Positions 44,954 through 53,665 of a stretch of 64,000 bases of DNA are shown one piece after another; within the stretch, counting starts at the first letter, position 1; each line of letters opens with the position of its first letter. The stretch is from Vicingaceae bacterium (GTDB taxonomy: Bacteria > Bacteroidota > Bacteroidia > Flavobacteriales_E > Vicingaceae), in assembly GCA_018402765.1 (NCBI GenBank), contig JAGYIE010000003.1, positions 62,001 to 126,000 of the forward strand, read 5' to 3'. The notes under the pieces were generated by a model. That model had not been told where the DNA came from, did no database searches, and saw only the letters and a program-made list of their open reading frames with translations. The position numbers were made by a program, and so were the translations under genes.

Positions 44954-45985
44954 GTGATAGAGCATCTTCAATTACGCATTCGGGAAGTTATTCAGGAAAC
45001 ATCTGATAGCAAGACGTTTATCTTTGAAAATAAAGATTTAAACTATCAGGCAGGTCAGTTTCTAACTTTTTTAATCCCTTCGGGTATTTCAACTATCCGG
45101 AGGGCTTATTCTTTTTGCACCGCTCCGCAGGTGGATGAATTTCCTGCTGTAACAGTAAAACGGGTGGCGAATGGTGCCGGTTCAAGATATATTCTCGACA
45201 ACTGGAAAACCGGAGATCTTGTAGAATGCATAAAGGCTACCGGAAAATTTACACTTTCGAAAGAAGATGTAAATGAATTAGTACTTTTCGCTGCTGGCAG
45301 CGGAATTGTGCCAATCTTAGCAATAATAAAACAAGCTTTGCATGATCATAACATCAAAAAGATTCATCTATTCTATTCAAACCGCTCAGAAAACGCTACA
45401 ATCTTCAAAGATGAAATCACCAAACTAGAAGCAAATCATAAAGAGAAACTAATTGTTACTTGGTTCTTTAGCAATTCATTCAATATTAGCAAAGCCAGGA
45501 TAAATGCAGAATTTGTTGACTCATACTTTAAAAACCAAGTAAAAAGTAACATAACTCATGTTCATGTGTTTGCCTGTGGACCAGAATCTTATATGTATTT
45601 GGCGGAGGTAAGATGCCTCTTTGCAGGTATTCCTAAAGATAATTATCACCAAGAAGTTTTTTTCAGAGAAGAAAGCTCAAGTCTTAAACCTAACTCATAT
45701 AAAAAAGGTGATTTTGATATACTCATTGAAAGAGAAGGAAAATCATATTCATTTCAAATACCCGGAAACAGAACTATCCTTTCGCAAGCCATAAAAAACA
45801 ATATACCCATTCCTTGGTCATGCTCTAGCGGAAGATGTAGCGCCTGCATGGTAAAATTGAAACAAGGAGATATTTATATGTCTAGAAACGAAGTCCTTAC
45901 AGAAAGCGATTTGCAAAAAGGCTATATCCTAACATGTACTGGATACCCAGTTAGCGGTCCTTTAATTTTACAATCAAAGTCTTAA
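44954..45985 (+). CDS. Ferredoxin--NAD(P)H-type oxidoreductase (PaaE/Hmp-like, FAD and 2Fe-2S)
   Basis: A 343-residue three-domain flavo-iron-sulfur protein from a GTG start. It contains a FAD domain (1-100; RAYSFCTAP), an NAD(P)H domain (100-230; AAGSGIVPILAI and FACGPESYMYLAEVRC) and a C-terminal plant-type 2Fe-2S ferredoxin (about 253-343). The cluster cysteines are in SCSSGRCSACMVKLK plus the late ILTCTGYP. This is the layout of PaaE and related electron-transfer components. The partner oxygenase is not in the window, so the substrate pathway is unknown. Confidence 0.85.
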   Translation: MIEHLQLRIREVIQETSDSKTFIFENKDLNYQAGQFLTFLIPSGISTIRRAYSFCTAPQVDEFPAVTVKRVANGAGSRYILDNWKTGDLVECIKATGKFTLSKEDVNELVLFAAGSGIVPILAIIKQALHDHNIKKIHLFYSNRSENATIFKDEITKLEANHKEKLIVTWFFSNSFNISKARINAEFVDSYFKNQVKSNITHVHVFACGPESYMYLAEVRCLFAGIPKDNYHQEVFFREESSSLKPNSYKKGDFDILIEREGKSYSFQIPGNRTILSQAIKNNIPIPWSCSSGRCSACMVKLKQGDIYMSRNEVLTESDLQKGYILTCTGYPVSGPLILQSKS

Positions 45986-46179
45986 ATATTCACTTAATAT
46001 TTAAATAATGTAAAAATTACAAAATAGTAAACTTCATAACATAGCGGTAGAGTAATAGTTACTTTCTTTTATAGTTCAGTTTATAATTGAATCGGAATTT
46101 TACATAAAGTAGTTTTAACCTTCTTACTCCTAAATGAAAGGGTTAAGGTTTTTAAATGCAAAGTGTGATTCTATCTGTT

Positions 46180-49100
46180 ATGAAAAAGATGTTTAACTTC
46201 CAAAAGCTTACGAGCAATAAACTAATTCAAAGTTTATTTTTTGTTTTTATTTTATCATCAAATAATCTAACCGCTCAAATCCTAAATCAGACCTTTAGAA
46301 CAGGCTCAATACCTTCAGGATGGTCACAAAGCTCAGTTACATTCACAACTTCTGCAAGTGGATACGCTAATTTCACTAATACTTCGGCAGTTTTAACAAG
46401 TCCGGTTTTTGATGGATCGTCCTTTGCTTCAATTAATATCAATTTTAATGTAGCAAAATTTGGCTCTGGCGGCAATGGCCCTATCACTGTTGAATACTCT
46501 CTCAATGGTGGTTCTACTTGGAGTAATTTAGGTAACTCTCCCACTCCTACCTCTTCAACATACCTTTCGGCTTCTTTATCTATATCCTCTGTTTCAAATA
46601 ATATGAGAATAAGATTTAGAAGATTAAATAGCCCATCGCAGAAAAGGTTTAGAGATTTAGTAGTATCAGGAGTAGGTTCAGCTCTATGCTCAGCTCCAAG
46701 TTCTCAGGCCTCAAATATTTCATTTAGCAACGTTCTGGATATTTCAATGGATGTTTCATGGAATAATGGAAATGGCGCTGGGAGGGTAGTATTGATGAAT
46801 ACATCCAATACTTTCACTGCTCCTTCTAATGGCTCAAATCCAACTGCAAATACAACCTACACCAGTGGACAACAAGTAATCTATAATGGAACCGGCAATT
46901 CAGTTTCTGTAAGTGGGCTTTCAGCTTCTACAACATATTGGTTTAGAGTTTACGAATATTGTTCCCCCGACAGGGTTTATAACTCAGGCACTGCTAGCAA
47001 TAATCCAAGAAGCCAGGCAACAACCGCACCTACTTTTACTCCTTCATTAACTGCTGGAAGTCTTAGCCCCTTTGGGAATGAATGTATAGCAGGGACATAC
47101 GGCCCAAATACATTCACAATTTCGGGTAGTAATTTAACTGCTGCTAATAATGTCACCGTTGGAGCTCTATCTGGTTATCAATTTGCAACCTCAGCCGGAG
47201 GTCCTTACTTAAACAGTTTGAGCATTTCTCAACCCGGAGGTACGTTTAACCAAACCATTTATGTTAGATTCTTACCTGTGGCAGCGGTCAATTACAATGG
47301 CAATATTGCCATCGGAGGAGGAGGCGCTTCAAGCGTCAATGTTTTAGCTTCTGGAACAGGGATCAATACTCCACCAACTGCACTGTCAGGCGCATCTTCA
47401 TCAATAACCTATGCCGCAGCAACTATAGAAGGAAGCATAAGTGACATAGGTTGCTCATCAATCTCCGCCTATGGCGTTGAATATAGCACATCATCAGGCT
47501 TTACTCCCGGAACAGGAACTCAAGTTCCTTCTTCTAATCTAAGTGCAGGTAATTTCAGCTCCAACTTAACTGGTCTTGATGCCAATCAAACCTACTACTA
47601 CCTTGCTTATGCAACAAATTCGGGTGGAACAGCATACGGCTCCGAATCATCATTTACAACTTTAAATTTAGATGCTCCTATAGCAAATCCAGGTTCAGGA
47701 ATAGGCGATTTTGCTTTCATGGCCAATTGGGATCCGGTTATTGGCGCTACAGGCTATCGCCTGGATGTTAGTACGACCCCTTTTACTAGCGCTAATGCAA
47801 CTGACTTGTTCATATCTGAGTATGTAGAAGGTTCTGCAAATAATAAATACATCGAAATTTTTAATGGTACCGGAGCGCCGGTTAATCTTAGCAATTACCG
47901 ACTTCGTCTTTTTTCTAACGGAGCAGCAAGCCCTAACAATGATGTTTTACTATCGGGAACTTTAGCAAATAATGACGTTATCGTTTATGAAAATTCTTCA
48001 GCTGCAATCTATGCAGGAATTCCTAATGCCGCTATTAACTTTAATGGAGACGATGCAGTTGCTTTATGGAAAATTTCAACTTCTTCATACGTAGATATCT
48101 TCGGTGTTATTGGAGATGATCCGGGTTCTCAATGGACTTTAGGCGGTAACAATACTGCCGATCAAACCCTGGTTAGAAATGCTGATATTTCGGGCGGGGT
48201 AACTGTAAATCCATCAGGAACCGGACCTGGCGCTTTCTTAACCTTAGCTACTGAGTGGACTGAGTTTCCTCAAAATAACGTTTTGGATTTAGGTTCGCAT
48301 ACCTTCAATTCAGGTGGTGCTACCTATGTTCCCGGATATCAAGATCTTGCAGTAGCAGGAATATCGCAACTTGTTTCAGGTTTATCGCCTAATACCCAAT
48401 ATTACTATAGAGTAAGAGCCGTGTCCTCTACCAGTACTTCCGATAACTCAAATGTTATTTCTGTTTTAACTACAAATACGGGTTGTGCCTCTGGTGTCAA
48501 TATCAGTTCTTTTTCACCAACAAGCGGTCCTGAAGGCACAAGGGTAACTATCACAGGAACTAACTTCAGCACTGCAACTTCGGTTACCTTCAATAATATT
48601 CCTGCTACTTACTTTACAATTATTAGCAGCACTGAAATTGAAGCTCAGGTTCCAGCAACAACATCAGGCATAATCAGAGTTGCTGATAGTGGCGGATGTT
48701 TCGATAATTCTTCCGGTTCATTTACATTCATTGGAAATACAGGAACCTGTATTGGAGTGCTCAGCGATATAATTATCTCTGAAGGATACGACCCGCAAAG
48801 TGGCATTAACCATTACATTGAAATTTATAATGGAACAGGAAATGCCGTAGATTTAAATACAACAGCCGATTATTCGCTGAGACTTCTAAATAAAAGTTCT
48901 GTCTCTGACCCATCGCCTACTACTTATAACCTCGATATCACAGGTGTAATTAATCCTGGCGAAACGAAAGTTTACTTTGCTGGTGCTAACGGTGGTTTAG
49001 CATCCCTTCCTGCTCTTGGGTTTAACAACGGGTTTAATGAATGGGATGAAATAATTCTTTTAAAAGACAATGTGATTATCGATAGAGTTCAATTTCCTAA

Positions 49101-51618
49101 CAACGTTGGATATAATTATCGTCGCTTAAATACGGTAACAGGACCAAATACTACCTATACCGCTGCCGAATGGAATAGGATTGAAACAGGCGAAAACACC
49201 TCTGATATTGGAATATTTGTGGCTAGCTCTGACTATATCATTTCTACTCAACCACCAGACGCTGCTGCAGAGCCCTGCGATCCTTTCGATTTAATTGTAC
49301 AGAGTTCAAATCCGGCTGTTGGCTATCAATGGTATAAATTAAATTCTTTAGGGAATTGGATTGCAGTAATTCCTTCTGTAGAAGTTAGTGGTTACGACAC
49401 CAATCAACTCACAATCGACCCCTCTATAGGATATGATGGAGTTCAATTCTATTGCCAAATCAGCCGAGCTCTTTGCACTAAACGTTCTAATGCCGTTCAG
49501 TTTGATGAAATCCCTAATCCAAGAAGGTATTTCCGCTCCGCGGGAAGTGGCAGCTGGGTAGGAGACAATATTTGGGAATATGCTTCAACACCTGTGGGCC
49601 CATGGTCTACCTCATGTTTTCCTCCTTCTGCCGAAACATCCGACGAAATTGTCATTCAAAATGGTCATTCGGTAATAGTAAACTCGGCTGATATAACTAT
49701 TGACCAAGTGATTATAGAACTTGGAGGAAATTTAAGCTTGAGTGCTTCTGATGCGATAACTTTTGCTAATGGTCCGGGTGTAGACTTTATTATTGAAGGA
49801 ACGTTTACCGACAACACCAATTCTGGCGGTGGCAATGGTGTATTTATGAATTCAGGAGCTACTTGGCAAATGGGAAATTCTGGTACATTAATTAAAACCA
49901 ACAACTCTTCATTTGCCGTTTATCGCGATAATTATGAAGGAGGCATGGCAAACATTCCTGCAACATCAACAGTAATAATTCGCAGTGTTTCAGGCTCTAA
50001 TCCTTCATATACTGCCGTGGGAAATACATTTTACCCTAATCTAACCTTCGAATCTACTGGCGGCAACTGGAATCCTGTTGTTCTTGGAAGCCGATTTAAC
50101 GGTGCATCCGATTTCCCAACGATTAAAGGAAACTTAGATATTGGTGGTAGTGGTTTAGGGATAGTAACTATCTATAATCAAAATACAAACGCTACTCCTT
50201 TAACTGTTGAAGGTGACGTAATTGTGAGAACAGGAAATACGCTTACAAATGCCGGAACTGTTAATGGTACAGGCTTCGATTTCAAAGGAAACGTTTCTGT
50301 AGATGGTACTTTTAATGTAAATTCAACTACAAATCAGAATTACCTCTTATTAAGCGGGAATTCTACTCAATCTCTCTCTGGATCTGGTATAATCAGTGTT
50401 TTTAATCTTAGAGTTAATAATAGCTCTACTTTTGGTATCGACCTTCAAAGAAACTTGACCGTTGTTAATGAACTACAAATGATAGATGGAAACATTCAAA
50501 TAGGTTCTAATCTGCTCACACTTGGATTTAATACTACCAACATTGGTAGTCTCAATCACACCGATGGTTATGTAATTGGAAGAATGAGAAGGTGGTTTAA
50601 TGGAACTAATGCTGGTGATGTATCAGGAAAGTTCCCTATGGGAATTCTTTCGGCAGATTATTACGATAGATCTGTCTTAATTGAATACAACTCTGCTCCA
50701 ACAACTCCTGGTCACCTCACTGTTGAGTATATTAACTCGCCTATGGCAAATGTAAATGCCGGAATTCCTATTGCCCAGGCCAATACTGGTGGAACAACTT
50801 TCGATGTTGTGTATGTTGAAGATGAAGGTTTCTGGCAAATTGATAATCAAACAGGAACCCTCACTGATGGTTTGTATTCTATTTCACTCACAGGTGAAGA
50901 GGTTCAATCTATAACCGACGTAAGTAACTTAACCCTCTTAAAGCGAGTGGGTTCAGGACCTTGGACTTGTCCTGGTAATCACATTATTGCTGCAGGCCCG
51001 GTGAGCAAACCTATTGTTTCTCGTTCTGCTGTTTTTGGTTTCTCGAATTTCGGGTTTGGTTCAGGAGCAAGTAACCCTTTACCAATAGAATTGTTAAGTT
51101 TCACAGCGACCCCTCAGAACGATATTGTAAATCTTGATTGGGTCACAGGCTCAGAAATCAACAATCAATTTTTTACTGTAGAAAGAAGTATCGACGCTCT
51201 AAATTTTGAAGAAGTTCTTAGGAAAGATGGTATTGGCAACTCATCTGCAACTAATTATTATAGTGATGTTGATACAAAACCATTAATGGGATTATCGTAT
51301 TACAGATTGAAACAAACAGATTACAATGGAAATTTCAGCTATTCGCAAATTGTTCCTGTAAGTTTTAATCAAACTAAAACGGTTCAGTGGATGAATATAA
51401 ATCCCTCAAATGGAAATATAAATGGATTTAGCAACAGTGATATAGAATTTACAAGCTACCGCATCTACTCTTTAGGAGGGAAAATAATTTCGGCAGGAGC
51501 CTTAAATTCATTAGACGGATCATTTAATATTAATTCTGGCATAGCTTCAAAAGGGCTCTATTTCGTAGAATTACTTGATAAAAATGAGCAACCAACTGTA
51601 TTCAAACTTGTGTTCTAG
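46180..51618 (+). CDS. Very large T9SS-secreted adhesin-like protein
   Basis: The start is taken at the Met opening MKKMFNFQKLTSNKLIQSLF, eight codons inside the longest frame (46156); the signal peptide ends near NNLTAQ. The 1,812-residue product has fibronectin-like and lamin-tail modules (first near residues 550-660: DLFISEYVEGSANNKYIEIFNG). An IPT/TIG-like segment (about 786-860: SFSPTSGPEGTRVTITGTNF), a second lamin-tail copy (about 871-965) and an Ig-like region follow. The tail (IEFTSYRIYSLGGKIIS to SKGLYFVELLDKNE) is a T9SS sorting-type C-terminus but reads INPSNGNI where PNP is usual. It is likely a cell-surface or secreted adhesive protein. Residue positions count from 46156. Confidence 0.85.
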   Translation: MKKMFNFQKLTSNKLIQSLFFVFILSSNNLTAQILNQTFRTGSIPSGWSQSSVTFTTSASGYANFTNTSAVLTSPVFDGSSFASININFNVAKFGSGGNGPITVEYSLNGGSTWSNLGNSPTPTSSTYLSASLSISSVSNNMRIRFRRLNSPSQKRFRDLVVSGVGSALCSAPSSQASNISFSNVLDISMDVSWNNGNGAGRVVLMNTSNTFTAPSNGSNPTANTTYTSGQQVIYNGTGNSVSVSGLSASTTYWFRVYEYCSPDRVYNSGTASNNPRSQATTAPTFTPSLTAGSLSPFGNECIAGTYGPNTFTISGSNLTAANNVTVGALSGYQFATSAGGPYLNSLSISQPGGTFNQTIYVRFLPVAAVNYNGNIAIGGGGASSVNVLASGTGINTPPTALSGASSSITYAAATIEGSISDIGCSSISAYGVEYSTSSGFTPGTGTQVPSSNLSAGNFSSNLTGLDANQTYYYLAYATNSGGTAYGSESSFTTLNLDAPIANPGSGIGDFAFMANWDPVIGATGYRLDVSTTPFTSANATDLFISEYVEGSANNKYIEIFNGTGAPVNLSNYRLRLFSNGAASPNNDVLLSGTLANNDVIVYENSSAAIYAGIPNAAINFNGDDAVALWKISTSSYVDIFGVIGDDPGSQWTLGGNNTADQTLVRNADISGGVTVNPSGTGPGAFLTLATEWTEFPQNNVLDLGSHTFNSGGATYVPGYQDLAVAGISQLVSGLSPNTQYYYRVRAVSSTSTSDNSNVISVLTTNTGCASGVNISSFSPTSGPEGTRVTITGTNFSTATSVTFNNIPATYFTIISSTEIEAQVPATTSGIIRVADSGGCFDNSSGSFTFIGNTGTCIGVLSDIIISEGYDPQSGINHYIEIYNGTGNAVDLNTTADYSLRLLNKSSVSDPSPTTYNLDITGVINPGETKVYFAGANGGLASLPALGFNNGFNEWDEIILLKDNVIIDRVQFPNNVGYNYRRLNTVTGPNTTYTAAEWNRIETGENTSDIGIFVASSDYIISTQPPDAAAEPCDPFDLIVQSSNPAVGYQWYKLNSLGNWIAVIPSVEVSGYDTNQLTIDPSIGYDGVQFYCQISRALCTKRSNAVQFDEIPNPRRYFRSAGSGSWVGDNIWEYASTPVGPWSTSCFPPSAETSDEIVIQNGHSVIVNSADITIDQVIIELGGNLSLSASDAITFANGPGVDFIIEGTFTDNTNSGGGNGVFMNSGATWQMGNSGTLIKTNNSSFAVYRDNYEGGMANIPATSTVIIRSVSGSNPSYTAVGNTFYPNLTFESTGGNWNPVVLGSRFNGASDFPTIKGNLDIGGSGLGIVTIYNQNTNATPLTVEGDVIVRTGNTLTNAGTVNGTGFDFKGNVSVDGTFNVNSTTNQNYLLLSGNSTQSLSGSGIISVFNLRVNNSSTFGIDLQRNLTVVNELQMIDGNIQIGSNLLTLGFNTTNIGSLNHTDGYVIGRMRRWFNGTNAGDVSGKFPMGILSADYYDRSVLIEYNSAPTTPGHLTVEYINSPMANVNAGIPIAQANTGGTTFDVVYVEDEGFWQIDNQTGTLTDGLYSISLTGEEVQSITDVSNLTLLKRVGSGPWTCPGNHIIAAGPVSKPIVSRSAVFGFSNFGFGSGASNPLPIELLSFTATPQNDIVNLDWVTGSEINNQFFTVERSIDALNFEEVLRKDGIGNSSATNYYSDVDTKPLMGLSYYRLKQTDYNGNFSYSQIVPVSFNQTKTVQWMNINPSNGNINGFSNSDIEFTSYRIYSLGGKIISAGALNSLDGSFNINSGIASKGLYFVELLDKNEQPTVFKLVF

Positions 51619-51688
51619 GTAGTCTTAAAATCATGAATTAACTTCTCTATACGCTTCGAAGAGCAAAACTTTACACCTACCCTAATCT

Positions 51689-51717
51689 AAAAGCTGCTTC
51701 AATTTGAGGCGGCTTTT
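51689..51717 (+). terminator. Terminator after the large T9SS gene
   Basis: aaaagctgc (51689-51697) pairs with gcggctttt (51709-51717), one G-U pair, about 70 bases after the stop. Confidence 0.65.
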
Positions 51718-51865
51718 GTGTTAATTATACACTTTTTCTCTCTTATTGAATTTAATGTTTTGAATAGCATATCTACTACTTTCCAACTATATACTCATAA
51801 TGATTTGCCGTTCGTCCTATCAATTAATCGATTTAATAAGAAAATGAATTTTTCTACCATCTAGT

Positions 51866-52087
51866 TTACAAAAGATTCTTTATAGATTTCTCACTATATA
51901 TTTGATATTGAGTGTATGCTTTCGCAGCTCTAGACCTCATCATCTCTTTTGATTCATTATTAACATAACTTGTAATTGCATTATGCATTTTAAATGCCTT
52001 GGGACCCATTAAGCCAGATGTCCTAACTAGTAGATTTACATACGCTGTTTTCAACAACGGAGAAAAGAATCGCTTGCTATAAATAGC
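51866..52087 (-). pseudogene. Unrecognised gene tail, possible remnant
   Basis: A minus-strand frame stays open from a stop at 52088 to 51866: YSKRFFSPLLKTAYVNLLVR, TSGLMGPKAFKMHNAITSYVN, and KAYTQYQIYSEKSIKNLL. The composition looks protein-like and the frame has only a TTG as a possible start at 52057, so it may be the surviving 3' part of a gene. No family recognised. The remaining sequence from 51718 to 51865 shows nothing I can support. Confidence 0.25.
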
Positions 52088-52107
52088 TCAAATAATTGCA
52101 CATAAAA

Positions 52108-52136
52108 AAGGCTGCCTCTACAAGAGAAACAGCCTT
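52108..52136 (-). terminator. Terminator of the minus-strand T9SS-tail remnant
   Basis: aaggctg (52108-52114) pairs with cagcctt (52130-52136). On the minus strand a T run follows, 25 bases beyond the remnant's stop. Confidence 0.65.
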
Positions 52137-52160
52137 CCTACGTTAAACTAATCCAAATTC

Positions 52161-52350
52161 TTAGTGCTGAATAACCAGTTTCTTGGTTACTGCAATATTG
52201 CCTTGTAGAAATTCTACAAAATAAACTCCGTTAGCTAGATTTGAAACATCTACAGAAGTCAAACTTTTACCTTGAATGCTTTCAGAATAAACTAAATTCC
52301 CAACTGCATTGAAGACAGATAAGTTAACATCTGCATGGTCTATGTTTAAG
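52161..52350 (-). pseudogene. T9SS type A sorting-domain fragment
   Basis: On the minus strand, in the 5' to 3' direction, the frame reads KQGLNIDHADVNLSVFNAVG, NLVYSESIQGKSLTSVDVSN, LANGVYFVEFLQGNIAVTKK and LVIQH then a stop (TAA at 52163-52161). This is the C-terminal part of a T9SS sorting domain; the usual N-terminal PNP start is missing. It has its own terminator, so it is the 3' end of a once-intact secreted-protein gene whose 5' part is lost at the junction with the MscS gene near 52350. Confidence 0.8.
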
Positions 52351-52378
52351 CCTTGTTTTATTAGGCGTATTACTAGTC

Positions 52379-53530
52379 GTGCTTTGTCTGCTGGCAGATC
52401 GGATTTTACGCTTAGTAATGGTTAGAATAATTACCACCCTAGCAAGAAAAAGTAAAACAGAATGGGATGATATTTTAGTAGAAAAGAAGTTCTTTTCGGC
52501 AGTTGCTCACTTAGCTCCTGTTTTGCTTATTGAAATTCTAGTACCCCTATTTTTTAAAGACTTTCCAACATTTGTCGATTATGTTATTCGTGCAAATGAT
52601 GTATATCTTATAGCAATAGTGCTGATTATGGTAAATCGGTTTTTAAATGCTGCACAACTCATTCTCTCTCGATTAGATTTATTTAAAGACAAGCCCTTAG
52701 GAAGCTATTTTCAATTAACTAAAATTGTTATTGGCATTATTGCAGGGGTACTAATGTTGTCTGTTTTGGTAAGTAAGTCGCCCATTTATTTCTTCAGTGC
52801 CTTTGGGGCAATGACGGCAGTAATTCTGTTTGTCTTTAAAGACACTATTTTAGGGTTTATTGCTTCAATTCAATTGTCTGCCAATGATATGATTCGTGTG
52901 GGAGATTGGGTGCAAATGGATAAGTATGGAGCTGATGGTGATGTGTTAGAGATTAATCTGACTACAGTTAAAGTAAAAAATTGGGACAAAACAATTAGTA
53001 CTGTTCCAACCTACTCGTTTATTTCGGATTCATTTAAGAATTGGAGAGGAATGCAGGAAACCGGAGCGAGGAGAATAGCTCGTTCTGTATACATAAACAT
53101 TAGCACTGTTAAGTTTGCTACACCTGAAATGATTGATCGATTTAAGAAGATCCATATTATTAGTAAATATGTGGAAGATAAACAGCAAGAAATTGAAGCA
53201 TATAACAAAGAGCAAGCTGCTGATACTTCTCATGTTTCTAATGGCAGAAGAATGACCAATTTGGGTACATTTAGAGCCTATGCCCAACGGTATTTAGAGC
53301 GTCACCCTAAAGTAGATAAGAACTTAACTATAATGGTTCGCCAATTAGAGCCAAACGAAAAAGGGGTTCCTGTGCAGATTTATTGTTTTTGCAATGATAT
53401 TGCTTGGGAAAATTATGAGGCAGTGCAGTCCGATATAATGGACCATTTGCTTTCAGTAGTTCCTCAATTTGATTTACAAGTATTCCAAAATCCATCTGGT
53501 TCTGATTTTAGGAAATTGCAGGGGGAGTAA
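52379..53530 (+). CDS. MscS-family (YbdG/YnaI-like) channel gene, 5' truncated
   Basis: The reading frame is open from 52328, with only a GTG at 52379 as start. The upstream residues LVLLGVLLVVLCLLADRI clearly form the first membrane helix, so translation from the GTG begins inside that helix. The rest is complete and close to E. coli YbdG: KTEWDDILVEKK, two more helices, the channel helix LSANDMIRVGDWVQMDKYGADGDV, then TTVKVKNWDKTISTVPTYSF and RRMTNLGTFRAYAQRYLERHPK and the tail. It is a mechanosensitive channel for osmotic adaptation if intact. With no start codon or upstream promoter seen, it is probably a truncated gene. Confidence 0.85.
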   Translation: MLCLLADRILRLVMVRIITTLARKSKTEWDDILVEKKFFSAVAHLAPVLLIEILVPLFFKDFPTFVDYVIRANDVYLIAIVLIMVNRFLNAAQLILSRLDLFKDKPLGSYFQLTKIVIGIIAGVLMLSVLVSKSPIYFFSAFGAMTAVILFVFKDTILGFIASIQLSANDMIRVGDWVQMDKYGADGDVLEINLTTVKVKNWDKTISTVPTYSFISDSFKNWRGMQETGARRIARSVYINISTVKFATPEMIDRFKKIHIISKYVEDKQQEIEAYNKEQAADTSHVSNGRRMTNLGTFRAYAQRYLERHPKVDKNLTIMVRQLEPNEKGVPVQIYCFCNDIAWENYEAVQSDIMDHLLSVVPQFDLQVFQNPSGSDFRKLQGE

Positions 53531-53665
53531 AGGTAGTTTGTCTATTTACCGTTTATGCAATGTAATTTCATTCTAACGCTCAATCCTTATCGTATAAAAG
53601 CCAATACCTAAATCTTAATCATGATTCTGGGAGAAGACTTACATGCTAATATAATCTAAAAACTA

